A stretch of DNA of 33,210 bases from Acidobacteriota bacterium (GTDB lineage Bacteria; Acidobacteriota; Terriglobia; Terriglobales; Acidobacteriaceae), in NCBI GenBank assembly GCA_021793405.1, contig JAJYSV010000047.1, positions 1 through 33,210 of the forward strand. Reading direction: 5' to 3'. Position numbers and translations under genes: made by a program. Of the stretch, positions 24,970 through 33,210 are shown one piece after another. Below the pieces are notes generated by a model that was given only the letters and a program-made list of their open reading frames with translations, had not been told where the DNA came from and did no database searches. Position 1 is the stretch's first letter. Each line of letters starts with the position of its first letter.

Positions 24970-25316
24970 CCAGCCGCGCCGGAACCGTGCCGGTGAACTT
25001 TCACTGTTGTCGAGTCCACCCATACGATATGCATCCGCAGGGATCTGTTTTCCTGTAATCGATACAGCACTTGCCACCACAGCCCGCTTTCGCTCCATCG
25101 CTTGAAGCGGGTGTAAATGGTATGCCAATTGCCATACGCCAATGGCATATCGCGCCATGCCACGCCTGTGCGCAGCACATACAACACAGCGCAAAATACC
25201 CGGTAATGACTGATGTCTGCGGGTCGGCCACCTTTATATTTGAAGCTGCCCACGATGAGCGGCTCCACGACCTCGCAGAATGTTTCTTGATCCAATGGAT
25301 ACATCCGCCTGTCCAT
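24927..25316 (-). CDS. IS427-type transposase, ORF A
   Basis: A 129-residue N-terminal part with a helix-turn-helix-type DUF4096-like region (YPLDQETFCEVVEPLI..., GRPADISHYRVFCAVLYVLRTGVAWRDMP, ASSRFKRW-like segment) and the first catalytic Asp in VWVDSTTVKVHRHG. It ends with KKGFKASAETVRD. The last part overlaps ORF B in the -1 frame. Confidence 0.9.
   Translation of the reverse strand: MDRRMYPLDQETFCEVVEPLIVGSFKYKGGRPADISHYRVFCAVLYVLRTGVAWRDMPLAYGNWHTIYTRFKRWSESGLWWQVLYRLQENRSLRMHIVWVDSTTVKVHRHGSGAAGKKGFKASAETVRD
24963..24969 (-). promoter_or_regulatory. Programmed -1 frameshift site
   Basis: In the ORF A frame the codons read GGA AAA AAG, giving the slippery heptamer A-AAA-AAG, as in dnaX. 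Moving back one base joins ORF A to ORF B exactly where homology passes from one to the other. Confidence 0.8.
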
Positions 25317-25375
25317 TAAGATTCCCCCATGAACATAGGAAATATCATAAAATCCAGTTCGTTAACAGTGCCTAG

Positions 25376-25640
25376 TGTAAGAGGATCGCGACACCCACAG
25401 AACCGAATGCTCTCCGCCTGCGCCCACATCCAGTGGTGCAGGCCAGTTGGCGCAGGCTGCGTCAAGAAAAGCCTGGAGTTCCACTCGCGTTCACACGCAT
25501 ACAGCCTTGGAAGAGGAAGTTCTTCATCCGCCAGCCACCGCACAGGATGGCTGGGATGCAAGGATCCCACTCCTTGGGTTTGCGGGTTGTTGAGAGCGCA
25601 AATCATCGGCATTTACGTGCCTGAGAGTAAGTTACCCTGA
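25376..25640. other. Orphan segment between the IS and the TetR gene
   Basis: About 265 bases with overlapping open frames on both strands but no recognisable domain, RBS or repeat. It was contiguous with 24527 before the IS427-type insertion, so it may be what lay next to the ISL3 remnant. Confidence 0.4.
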
Positions 25641-25652
25641 ACAAAGTATGAA

Positions 25653-25682
25653 TTGTCACCTCCTATCAAATTTATTTATGCT
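25653..25682 (+). promoter_or_regulatory. Candidate sigma-70-type promoter of the TetR gene
   Basis: TTGTCA at 25653-25658 and TATGCT at 25677-25682 with an 18-bp spacer, 70 nt before the ATG. Confidence 0.5.
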
Positions 25683-25752
25683 AGCATCTGTCCAATACGG
25701 GCAGAGACATAAGTTTGTTCCGGTTACGGCGACGACCTGAGACAATCGTGAA

Positions 25753-26508
25753 ATGGTAAAGCCACCTAAAAATGCCATGGAACCCTGGAAGTCCTTCCAG
25801 GTGAGGAAGCGGAATCCGGATGGAAAGCGCGACGCCGTCCTGCTAACGGCCGCGCATTTATTTCTGGAACAGGGATACCGCCGGACATCGATGAGCGAGC
25901 TGGCCAAACGGCTCAACATTACCAAGCCTGCGCTGTACTACTACTTTCATAACAAGGAAGAGATTGTGGTGGAGTGTTACCGCCGCGGGATTGCGGTGAT
26001 TGAAGCGGGTCTGGATGAGGCCCTGGTCAGCCACGCCGCTGGCTTCGAGAAAGTGAAGGCATACGTGGAAGCCTACGCGACCGCCGTTGTCCTGCATGAG
26101 TTTGGACGCTACGTCGCCATGCTGGACGATGGAGCGCTTTCCGCGACCACGCGCCGCGAAGTACGCACCTTGAAGCGCCGCATCGACGCGACGCTGCGGG
26201 GCTACATCGAAGAAGGAATGAAAGATGGTTCGATCGCCAGTTGCAATGCCAAAATCGCTGCGTTTGCCATTGCCGGGGCCATCAATTGGATTGGAATGTG
26301 GTATCAGCCCGGCGGCCTGCTGACTGCGGCTGAGATAGGCAAACAGTTCTCTTCCCTGCTGACGAATGGACTGCATGGCCAGGTTGCGATGGCACCAGCG
26401 CGAAAGGCCGCAAAGGTAGATCCGTCTAAAACGGTAACAGTCGCTTCGGCCAGATCGAAACCTCGGACACTGGCCAGATCGCAGGCAAACGGACCAACAA
26501 AATCTTAG
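25753..26508 (+). CDS. TetR-family regulator, probable repressor of the fad genes
   Basis: A 251-residue TetR-type repressor. The DNA-binding domain is at about residues 26-75 (DAVLLTAAHLFLEQGYRRTSMSELAKRLNITKPALYYYFHNKEEIV), the canonical TetR helix-turn-helix. The ligand-binding domain (about 80-205) resembles regulators of fatty-acid catabolism with an acyl-CoA pocket (GAINWIGMWYQPGG). A ~45-residue basic tail rich in Ala, Lys and Ser is unusual. The first ATG is used; there is no strong RBS, and Met9 is possible. The gene lies upstream of the fad operon, in the same direction, separated by an IS; the TetR-like palindrome in the fadN promoter is its likely operator. Confidence 0.9.
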   Translation: MVKPPKNAMEPWKSFQVRKRNPDGKRDAVLLTAAHLFLEQGYRRTSMSELAKRLNITKPALYYYFHNKEEIVVECYRRGIAVIEAGLDEALVSHAAGFEKVKAYVEAYATAVVLHEFGRYVAMLDDGALSATTRREVRTLKRRIDATLRGYIEEGMKDGSIASCNAKIAAFAIAGAINWIGMWYQPGGLLTAAEIGKQFSSLLTNGLHGQVAMAPARKAAKVDPSKTVTVASARSKPRTLARSQANGPTKS

Positions 26509-26642
26509 CTAAACGCAGCGTCATAATTAAATACGCATAAATACCAGGAAATCTGCGATCTATCGCGTGTGTTCAAATTAAATCATGCGAAATTATTTAT
26601 GTCGTCGTGTTTAGCTAGCGCTGACCGCTTCCAGCAGCTTAG

Positions 26643-27823
26643 GGAGCCTCTGCACAGCCCCTCATTTTTTGATGCGACAGTAATGCGATGAGGGTCTGAA
26701 GCCGCATCTGTTGAAACTCCGGAAAATTTGCGGAAACTCGCGTTCTTGATGGGGCGTTTTCAACTCCGGAGGCCGTTCTCCGGCCTTTGGAGACACTACG
26801 CCCCCAGCGTGACCAGCCGCTTGCGGTGTTGGTATAAGTTCACCAGCGCAAAGGCCGCCAGCAACCACTCGCGGTTCTTCTTCAGGCCGCGATAACGCAG
26901 CTTGGTAAATCCGAAGATGCGCTTCAGGATGCGAAAGGGCCACTCCACCTTCGAACGCGCTCTGGCTTTGTTGCGGTTCTTGCGCCGCTCCACTTCATCG
27001 ACGCCGCCTTTGTATTTCGCGCGTCGCGAGGTCATGTCCTGCGCGTGCGGCGCGGCCTCATGAATGGCCTCTGTTTGCCCTTGATAGCCAGCGTCGCCCC
27101 AGACCTTCTTTTCATCGCCGTGAAGTAAGTCAGGCAGCATATGCACATCCGAGACCGAAGCCGCCGAGGTGCACACCGAGTGCACCACGCCCTCCTTGCT
27201 GTCGACGCCGATATGCGCCTTGGCGCCGAAAAACCACTGGTTTCCTTTGCGCGTCCGGTGCATCTCGGGATCGCGCTCCTTCTTACTATTCTTCGTCGAC
27301 GATGGCGCCGCGATGATCGTCGCATCGACGATGGTTCCAGTCGAGATGCGGATGCCCTTGCTCTCAAGATACAGATTCACCGTATCGAGTATCTTGCCGC
27401 ATAACTCGTGCTGCTCAAGCAGGTGGCGGAAGCGCAGGATGGTGGTCTCGTCGGGCGCGGCGGCCACGCCCAGATCCACTCCGGCGAAGCGCCGCAGCAC
27501 CGGCGACTCATAGAAGGCTTCTTCCATGCCTGGGTCCGAAAGGTTGAACCACTGTTGCAGAAAGTAAGTCCGCAGCATGATCGCAAGGCCAACCGGCTGA
27601 CGGCCGTTGCCTGCCTTGGGGGAATGCGGCTCAACCAACGCCAACAGCTCAGACCAAGGAACCACCTGGTTCATCTGGCCCAGAAACAGCTCCCGCTTGC
27701 TCTTGCGCCCATGCTTCTCAAAACTCGCCTGCGATGCCAGTGTCTGCTGAATCCCTGCCATCCGCTTCATGCCTGTAGTTTATTCAAATATCACGCAGGG
27801 TTGCAGACTTGTGCAGAGGCTCC
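26643..27823 (-). mobile_element. Intact IS5-family insertion sequence
   Basis: A 1181-bp element with perfect 14-bp terminal inverted repeats (GGAGCCTCTGCACA at 26643-26656, complement at 27810-27823). Flanks are TTAG on the left and CTAG on the right, both fitting the YTAR target of IS5 elements but differing by one base. It sits between the TetR gene and the fad promoter. Confidence 0.92.
26796..27770 (-). CDS. IS5-type transposase
   Basis: A 324-residue transposase, full length for the IS5 group. The N-terminal part (LGQMNQVVPWSELLALVEPHSPK..GRQPVGLAIMLRTYFLQQWFNLSDPGMEEAFYES) is the family's DUF772 region. The DDE domain shows IVDATIIAAPSSTKN (first Asp), VWGDAGYQGQ (second Asp) and the KVEWPFRILKRIFGFTKLRYRGL region with the Glu. 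It has no frameshift, so it should be active. Confidence 0.93.
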   Translation of the reverse strand: MKRMAGIQQTLASQASFEKHGRKSKRELFLGQMNQVVPWSELLALVEPHSPKAGNGRQPVGLAIMLRTYFLQQWFNLSDPGMEEAFYESPVLRRFAGVDLGVAAAPDETTILRFRHLLEQHELCGKILDTVNLYLESKGIRISTGTIVDATIIAAPSSTKNSKKERDPEMHRTRKGNQWFFGAKAHIGVDSKEGVVHSVCTSAASVSDVHMLPDLLHGDEKKVWGDAGYQGQTEAIHEAAPHAQDMTSRRAKYKGGVDEVERRKNRNKARARSKVEWPFRILKRIFGFTKLRYRGLKKNREWLLAAFALVNLYQHRKRLVTLGA

Positions 27824-27855
27824 CTAGTTCTTGCCCCGGAATGAAATAGTTGCGT

Positions 27856-27885
27856 TTGACTAATTGACCGATCGTTCAGTATTCT
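27856..27885 (+). promoter_or_regulatory. fadN promoter with embedded TetR-type operator
   Basis: -35 TTGACT (27856-27861) and -10 TATTCT (27880-27885) with an 18-bp spacer. Inside the spacer lies TGACCGATCGTTCA (27865-27878), a palindrome with a single mismatched pair around CGATCG, as in operators of TetR-type fatty-acid regulators. Binding there would block RNA polymerase. The promoter begins 32 bp from the right end of the IS. Confidence 0.7.
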
Positions 27886-27962
27886 TCTCTCGTTGCAGGC
27901 ATGTGTGTTGCGTGGCCGAATTTGCCTTCTAACAATTCCTGGCGTTTTACGGAAGATAACAA

Positions 27963-30419
27963 ATGGCATCGTATACAAGTGTAGTAGCGCAGAGCGGCGG
28001 TACCGTGTCGCGGAAATCTGCGGAAGCAATCTATCCAATCCAACGTGTCGCTCTTTTGGGAGCGGGAACGATGGGCGCGCGCATCGCAGCCCACATCGCC
28101 AATGCAGGATTTCAGGTGCTGCTGCTGGACATGGCGCCACAGGGGCAGACAGACCGGAACCGCCTTGCTGCCCAGGCGATAGATGCACTGAAAAAATCGA
28201 AGCCCGCAGCCTTTGTTGACCCGGCACTGGCATCGCAAATCACCACCGGAAATTTTGAAGATGACCTTGAGAAGCTCAAGGACCGCGACTGGATCATCGA
28301 AGCCGTTGCGGAAAATATGGAGATCAAACGCAGCCTGCTGGCGAAGGTCGCGCAGCACATCCGGCCCAACGCGATTGTGACCACCAATACCAGCGGATTG
28401 CCAGTCGGGTTGATTGCAAAAGACATGCCCGAAGCTTTTCGCCGCCAATGGTTCGGCACGCATTTCTTCAATCCGCCGCGGTACATGCGCCTGCTGGAAA
28501 TCATTGCCACGCCGGAGTCGGACCCGCAAGCAGTTGCTTCCGTGACAAATTTTGCGGAGCTTCATCTGGGCAAAGCCGTCGTTCCAGCGCACGACACGCC
28601 CAACTTCATTGCCAATCGCATTGGCACGTTTGCCATGCTGAATACATTTCGCGCGATGCAGCAGATGGGGCTGAGCGTAGAGGAAGTAGATGCGCTCACT
28701 GGCTCTGTCGTTGGCTGGCCGAAGACCGGGACATTTCGGCTTGCCGACATGGTTGGCATCGATGTGTTGGGCAGCGTGGCCCGCAACTTTGCCGCGAATG
28801 CTACCGACGAGCGGTCGGATGTGAAGCTGCCAACCGCGATTGAACAAATGCTGGGACGCAAGTGGCTGGGAGACAAGACTGGACAGGGATTCTATAAAAA
28901 AGAGCGTAGCGCAGATGGAAAAGAGATCCGCCTGGTGCTCGATCCAGCCATGCTCGAATACAAACCGACGGAGCGTCCGAAGCTTGCAGAACTGGAGATG
29001 GCCAAGAGTAACAACGCAGTGGCCGAGCGCATTCGCGCGCTGCTCGCGGGCAATCCAGAGCGCGACAAAGCGGCGCGGTTCTATTGGCAGATATTGCCGG
29101 AGCTTTGGACTTACGCGGCCAATCGCATTGGAGAGGTTGCCGACAACATCGTGGATATGGATCGCGCGATGAAGACTGGCTTCAATTGGGAACTGGGTCC
29201 GTTCGAGATGTGGGACGTAGCCGGTGTGGTCGAAACCGTGGAGAAGATGCGCGCCCGTGGACAGGCTATTTCGAACGCAGTGGAGAAGCTGATCGCTTCC
29301 GGTGGCACGTCCTGGTATCGCAATCAGGGAGCGGAGTTTTTCGATCCGAAGTCCGGCGCTTATGTTCCCGTACAAGAGACTCCCGGCATGATGACGCTGG
29401 CAAAGATCGAGCGGTCGCATGGCGTCGTTGACAAAAGCGTCGGCGCCTCGCTGGTGGATCTCGGCAACGGCATTGCATGCATTGAATTCCACTCCAAAAT
29501 GAACGTGCTCGGCGAAGACATTGTGAGATTCGTTCAGCGGACGCTGCGACCTGGCAGCGATGCTGTCCGCAACTTTGCAGGGTTTGTCATCGCCAGCGAT
29601 GCCATCAACTTTTCCGTGGGCGCGAACTTGATGCAGGTGTTGCTCGCCATTCAGGATGAGGAATGGGATGAGATCGGCATGTACATCCGAGAATTCCAGG
29701 GCATGACGCAGGCGATCAAATTTTGCTCGCGTCCGGTCGTGGCTGCCCCGTTTGGATTGTGTCTGGGCGGCGGCACGGAGGTCGCGCTCCATGCAGCGGC
29801 GCGCCAGTCGCACATGGAACTGTACATGGGCCTGGTCGAAGCAGGGGTCGGCCTGTTGCCTGCAGGCGGCGGATGCAAAGAGATGACACTGCGCGCCATT
29901 GAAGCGGCCAGCGCAGTGCGTGCCGATCCGCGTGGTGAGTCGGTCGAAGTAAACGAGACGATAAAAAACGTCTTCGAGACCATTGCAATGGCAAAGGTTT
30001 CCACCTCTGCCGTGGAGGCGCGGAAACTTCGCTTTCTGCGCGACTCGGATGGCATCACGATGAACCGCGAACGTGTCGTTACGGATGCGAAGTCCGAGGC
30101 GCGCAGGCTTGCGGACACTTGCCATGCGCCGGCCTTGCCGCGGATGGACATTCCTGCGCCGGGAGAAGCACTTCGAGCGACGTTGCGCCTTGGTATTCAT
30201 ATGATGCGTGAGGCTGAGTACATCAGCGACCACGATGTGAAGATCGCGCGGCATGTTGCGAATGTGCTGTGCGGCGGGGCAGCCACGCCGGGTACGCCGG
30301 TCAGCGAGCAGTATTTGCTGGATCTGGAGCGCGAAGGATTTCTCTCGCTCTGCGGAGAGCGCAAGACCGCCGAGCGCATCGGTTTCACTCTCAAGACGGG
30401 CAAGCCGCTGCGAAATTAA
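27963..30419 (+). CDS. fadN: 3-hydroxyacyl-CoA dehydrogenase / enoyl-CoA hydratase (FadN type)
   Basis: An 818-residue bifunctional beta-oxidation enzyme. The order is dehydrogenase first, hydratase second, as in Bacillus FadN and unlike FadB/FadJ. The NAD-binding Rossmann motif is [12 protein letters not shown] (31-42); the catalytic His167 is in [18 protein letters not shown]; the 3HCDH C-terminal domain covers about 200-400 ([14 protein letters not shown]). The crotonase domain covers about 480-680, with oxyanion and Glu motifs [15 protein letters not shown] and [23 protein letters not shown] precedes the ATG by 6 nt. It is the first gene of fadN-fadA-fadE under the TetR-operator promoter. 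A 990-residue open frame on the opposite strand is a coding shadow. Confidence 0.95.
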   Translation: MASYTSVVAQSGGTVSRKSAEAIYPIQRVALLGAGTMGARIAAHIANAGFQVLLLDMAPQGQTDRNRLAAQAIDALKKSKPAAFVDPALASQITTGNFEDDLEKLKDRDWIIEAVAENMEIKRSLLAKVAQHIRPNAIVTTNTSGLPVGLIAKDMPEAFRRQWFGTHFFNPPRYMRLLEIIATPESDPQAVASVTNFAELHLGKAVVPAHDTPNFIANRIGTFAMLNTFRAMQQMGLSVEEVDALTGSVVGWPKTGTFRLADMVGIDVLGSVARNFAANATDERSDVKLPTAIEQMLGRKWLGDKTGQGFYKKERSADGKEIRLVLDPAMLEYKPTERPKLAELEMAKSNNAVAERIRALLAGNPERDKAARFYWQILPELWTYAANRIGEVADNIVDMDRAMKTGFNWELGPFEMWDVAGVVETVEKMRARGQAISNAVEKLIASGGTSWYRNQGAEFFDPKSGAYVPVQETPGMMTLAKIERSHGVVDKSVGASLVDLGNGIACIEFHSKMNVLGEDIVRFVQRTLRPGSDAVRNFAGFVIASDAINFSVGANLMQVLLAIQDEEWDEIGMYIREFQGMTQAIKFCSRPVVAAPFGLCLGGGTEVALHAAARQSHMELYMGLVEAGVGLLPAGGGCKEMTLRAIEAASAVRADPRGESVEVNETIKNVFETIAMAKVSTSAVEARKLRFLRDSDGITMNRERVVTDAKSEARRLADTCHAPALPRMDIPAPGEALRATLRLGIHMMREAEYISDHDVKIARHVANVLCGGAATPGTPVSEQYLLDLEREGFLSLCGERKTAERIGFTLKTGKPLRN

Positions 30420-30429
30420 GGGGGCCAGC

Positions 30430-31614
30430 ATGAAGGAAGCATTCATCGTCAGCGCCGTGCGAACGGCAGTTGGAAAAGCGCCGAAGGGCACGCTCAGATC
30501 GACACGTCCAGACGACCTGGGCGCTGTCGCGGTGCGCGGAGCTTTGGATCGTGTGCCAGAACTCGACCAGAAGTTGGTGGAGGACGTCATCATCGGATGC
30601 GCAATGCCGGAGGCGGAGCAGGGCATGAACATGGCGCGCGTGATTTCTTTGCGTGCCGCGTTGCCGGTTGAGGCTGCGGCCATGACCATCAACCGATACT
30701 GCGCCTCGGGTTTGCAATCGATCGCGCTGGCGGCGGAACGAATCCGTAGCGGCTCCGCCGATGTGATCGTAGCAGGCGGGGCAGAGTCGATGTCTTTCGT
30801 TCCCTTTGGCGGCAACAAAATCGCAGTGAATCCATCGCTGGTCGACAACTATCCCGGCTCCTACATGTCGATGGGGCTGACAGCGGAGCGCGTAGCGAAG
30901 CACTATGAAATCTCCCGCGAAGAGTCGGACCAGTTTGCATTGGCAAGTCATCAAAAGGCGCTGGCTGCCATTCAGTCGGGAAAATTTGAAGATGAGATCG
31001 TGACGGTCCCAGTCGTCACTTCCGTGCCGAACGGCGCAGGCAAACCCACTCGAAAAGAAACTGAATTTCGAGTCGATGAAGGTCCTCGCGCCAATACTTC
31101 CTACGAAGCGCTGGCCAAGTTGTGTCCAGTCTTCCATGCAGGCGGAGTGGTGACTGCGGGAAATTCTTCGCAGACCTCCGACGGTGCTGCCGCTGCGGTG
31201 ATTGTGTCGGAGGAGCGCATGCAGGCGCTGGGACTGAAGCCCATGGCGTGTTTCGTTTCCTTTGCCTACTCAGGATGCCTGCCAGAAGAAATGGGGATTG
31301 GACCTGTGTACGCCATACCGAAAGCGTTGAAGCTGGCTGGGCTTACGTTGGACCAGATGGACGTCATCGAATTGAATGAGGCCTTCGCTGCGCAGTCACT
31401 CGCGGTAATCAAGATGCTGGGCATGGACATTTCCAAGGTCAACGTGAATGGCGGCGCGATTGCGCTGGGTCATCCGCTGGGCTGTACGGGCGCAAAATTG
31501 ACGGTAACGATCCTGCGCGAACTGAAGCGGCGCAACGGAAAATATGGCTTGGTGACGATGTGCGTCGGCGGTGGAATGGGCGCTGCGGGCATCTTTGAAA
31601 ATTTACAAAATTGA
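30430..31614 (+). CDS. fadA: Acetyl-CoA acyltransferase (3-ketoacyl-CoA thiolase)
   Basis: A 394-residue thiolase that cleaves 3-ketoacyl-CoA to acetyl-CoA and a shortened acyl-CoA. The acylated Cys is in [16 protein letters not shown] (near residue 90), the GxGxxN-like and His region is [12 protein letters not shown] plus [19 protein letters not shown] (near 350), and the second Cys is in [14 protein letters not shown] near 380, so the active site is complete. GGGGG lies 5 nt before the ATG at 30430; an upstream extension in the same frame overlaps fadN and is not used. It starts 10 nt after the fadN stop. Confidence 0.95.
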   Translation: MKEAFIVSAVRTAVGKAPKGTLRSTRPDDLGAVAVRGALDRVPELDQKLVEDVIIGCAMPEAEQGMNMARVISLRAALPVEAAAMTINRYCASGLQSIALAAERIRSGSADVIVAGGAESMSFVPFGGNKIAVNPSLVDNYPGSYMSMGLTAERVAKHYEISREESDQFALASHQKALAAIQSGKFEDEIVTVPVVTSVPNGAGKPTRKETEFRVDEGPRANTSYEALAKLCPVFHAGGVVTAGNSSQTSDGAAAAVIVSEERMQALGLKPMACFVSFAYSGCLPEEMGIGPVYAIPKALKLAGLTLDQMDVIELNEAFAAQSLAVIKMLGMDISKVNVNGGAIALGHPLGCTGAKLTVTILRELKRRNGKYGLVTMCVGGGMGAAGIFENLQN

Positions 31615-31627
31615 AGCGGAGCATTAA

Positions 31628-33157
31628 ATGATCACACCAGTCGCAGCGATGACCAAGAGAGTTACCGGCGGAAGTTTTCTGATCGAGGACATTCGTCCGG
31701 AAGATATTTTCACTTTGGAAGATTTGTCCGATGTGCAGAAGGAAATTGCGCGCACCACAGTCGAGTTTGCCGAAAAGCAGGCGCAACCGCAAATCCCGGC
31801 CATTGAGGAAAAGAATTTTGAAGTCACCAAGGGGCTTCTGCGAAAGGCTGGCGAACTCGGCCTGATGGGAATTGACGTTCCCGAAGAGTACGGCGGCCTG
31901 GCGATGGACAAGGTCACGTCTGCGTTGATTGCGGACAAGATTGCGGTCTGCGGCAGTTTCTCCCTTGCATTCAGCGCGCATGTGGGGATCGGCACGCTGC
32001 CGCTGGTCTGGTACGGCAATGCGGAGCAGAAGGGAAAATATCTCGCCAAGCTTGCTAGTGGCGAATGGGTTGCATCCTACGCTCTCTCGGAAGCATCTTC
32101 GGGTTCCGATGCGATGAACATTCGCACGCAGGCAAAGCTTTCTCCAGATGGCAAGCACTATGTGCTGAACGGAGAAAAGATGTGGATTTCGAATGCAGGC
32201 ATGGCGAATCTTTTTACCGTGTTTGCAAAAGTGGACGGCGAGAAATTTTCCGTATTTTTGATTGAGGCAGGTACGCCGGGGCTGATGGTCGGCCCTGAGT
32301 AACACAAGCTGGGCATTCGCGGCTCCTCGACCTGCCCGTTGTTTCTTACGGATTGCCTGGTGCCGGTTGAAAATCTGTTGGGCGAAGTCGGCAAAGGCCA
32401 TCACATAGCCTTCAACATCCTGAACGTGGGCCGATACAAGCTGGGCGCGGGCACGATAGGCGGCTCCAAATATGCGTTTCGTAATGGCATTCGTTACGCT
32501 AAAGAGCGAATTGCATTTTCGAAACCCATTACAGCTTTCGGTCTGGTGCAGGAGAAGATCGCAGACAGTGGTGCGGGTATTTTCGCTGCGAAGTCTTTGG
32601 TCTATCGAGTGGTTGGCGCGATCGATGCCTCGCTTGCCGAACTGGATAAAAGCGCGCCCAACTTGACGCAGGAGACCCAGAAGCGGATTGAAAAATTCGC
32701 CGTCGAATGCTCCATCATTAAAGTGTGGTGTTCGGAAACGCTGGACCGCCTGGTGGACCAGATGTTGCAACTACACGGTGGTTACGGATACGTCGAAGAG
32801 TATTCGGCGGAGCGCAGCTATCGAGATGCGCGCATCAACAAGATATTTGAAGGAACCAATGAAATCAACCGCCTCATCATCACGGGGTGGATGATGAAGC
32901 GCGCCATGCAGGGGCAGCTCGTTTTGCTGCCGGCGATTCAGCGCGTGATGGATGAGGTGATGGCTGGCCCGACTCCTCGCGAGGAGCGCACCGGCGAACT
33001 TGCCGATCAACATGCTCTGCTGGCGAGCGCGAAGAAACTGAGTCTCTTCTGCGCGGGCGCTGCATCCCAGAAATACGGAGCGGCAGTAAGTATCCCCCGG
33101 CAGAGCCGGGGGCTTTATTGTGTGAGCCGCTCAAAGCGGCTGGTGCGGGGTCGCTAA
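31628..33157 (+). pseudogene. fadE: Acyl-CoA dehydrogenase (FadE type), broken
   Basis: The third gene of the operon, 13 nt after fadA and with a GGAG box. Residues 1-224 show the acyl-CoA dehydrogenase N-terminal and middle domains (ELGLMGIDVPEEYGGLAMDK, YALSEASSGSDAMNIRTQA, KMWISNAGMANLFTVFAK). An in-frame TAA at 32300-32302 interrupts the family sequence VGPE-x-HKLGIRGSSTCPL; reading continues perfectly in the same frame behind it (LGEVGKGHHIAFNILNVGRYKLGAG, YVEEYSAERSYRDARINKIFEGTNEINR). Homology fades after CAGAASQKYGAA (about 33088), where unrelated hairpin-rich sequence begins; family members normally go on for ~100 residues. Two defects point to inactivation, though a sequencing error at the TAA cannot be excluded. 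Confidence 0.85.
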
Positions 33158-33210
33158 CGCGGCCCCGGTTTGATTGAGCCACCTTAACGGTGGCAGGTCA
33201 TTTCCACATG
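33088..33210 (+). repeat. Array of four hairpins replacing the 3' end of fadE
   Basis: Hairpin 1: CCCCCGG (33094-33100)/CCGGGGG (33106-33112), followed by CTTTATT. Hairpin 2: AGCCGC (33125)/GCGGCT (33136-33141). Hairpin 3: CGGGGTCGC (33146)/GCGGCCCCG (33159-33167), one wobble. Hairpin 4: GCCACC (33178)/GGTGGC (33089+100 = 33189-33194). Loops are 4-5 nt. It looks like the non-coding end of a mobile element, but no family can be assigned before the window ends. Confidence 0.65.

Larger units (their letters stand above)
24532..25371 (-). mobile_element. Intact IS5-family (IS427-group) insertion sequence
   Basis: An 840-bp element bounded by perfect 16-bp inverted repeats (GCACTGTTAACGAACT at 24532-24547, complement at 25356-25371) and flanked by a CTAG target duplication at 24528-24531 and 25372-25375. 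It contains one transposase made by frameshifting. Perfect ends and duplication imply a recent insertion. Confidence 0.95.

Noticed and set aside
27876-30848. A 990-residue open frame on the minus strand opposite fadN and fadA
   Set aside because: It is antisense to two genes with complete motifs; its composition is rich in His, Arg and Cys with no domain, as expected from a GC-driven shadow frame.
31439-32770. A 443-residue minus-strand open frame opposite fadA/fadE
   Set aside because: Antisense shadow of the thiolase and acyl-CoA dehydrogenase; no RBS or domain.
1-33210. CRISPR arrays, rRNA genes or toxin-antitoxin pairs
   Set aside because: No regularly spaced repeats, no rRNA gene, and no convincing toxin or antitoxin pair were found.

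Overview
The window looks like a chromosomal segment of an Acidobacteriota member, probably class Terriglobia. The pointers are a ~1170-residue TonB-dependent receptor with an N-terminal carboxypeptidase-regulatory-like domain, several small exported proteins of acidobacterial type, AGGAG-type ribosome binding sites and mid-to-high GC. This assignment is an inference from protein families; no rRNA gene is present.

Region 1 (about 200-12,260) is a stress/redox and signalling island. It holds a Crp/Fnr regulator, a small four-cysteine protein divergent from an exported coiled-coil-like protein, a tandem universal stress protein, another exported protein, a minus-strand pair (USP-like protein and receiver-only response regulator), and a divergent plus-strand operon: exported rubrerythrin, DUF2231 membrane protein, membrane histidine kinase, sigma-54 activator of NtrC type, and an unusual HAD phosphatase fused to a HerA/FtsK-like P-loop ATPase. 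Four transcripts have an 18-bp GG-N10-GC element 48-57 nt before their start codons. Two of these elements, in front of divergent genes, agree at 16 of 18 positions and sit at exactly the same distance from the ATG. I read them as sigma-54 promoters, possibly driven by the activator encoded in the same island.

Region 2 (12,300-15,600) is housekeeping: tRNA-Arg(TCT), a conserved hypothetical gene coupled to a YheT-type hydrolase, tRNA-His(GTG), a DUF4112 membrane protein and tRNA-Pro(TGG), followed by a gene-free stretch rich in hairpins.

Region 3 (15,600-21,140) has two minus-strand genes: a PhoPQ-activated pathogenicity-related (PqaA-like) hydrolase and the TonB-dependent receptor, which ends in a clear intrinsic terminator.

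Region 4 (21,400-25,650) is a graveyard of mobile DNA: a decayed serine recombinase, a palindromic intergenic repeat, an IS1595-type transposase broken by two frameshifts and apparently invaded by a group II intron whose reverse transcriptase is itself truncated, an ISL3 transposase remnant, and an intact 840-bp IS5/IS427-type element with CTAG target duplications.

Region 5 (25,650-33,210) is a fatty-acid beta-oxidation locus: a TetR-family regulator, an intact 1.18-kb IS5-type element, then fadN-fadA-fadE in the order known from Bacillus. A TetR-type palindrome sits between the -35 and -10 boxes of the fadN promoter. fadE is broken by one in-frame TAA, and its 3' end is replaced by sequence holding four consecutive hairpins that runs off the window.
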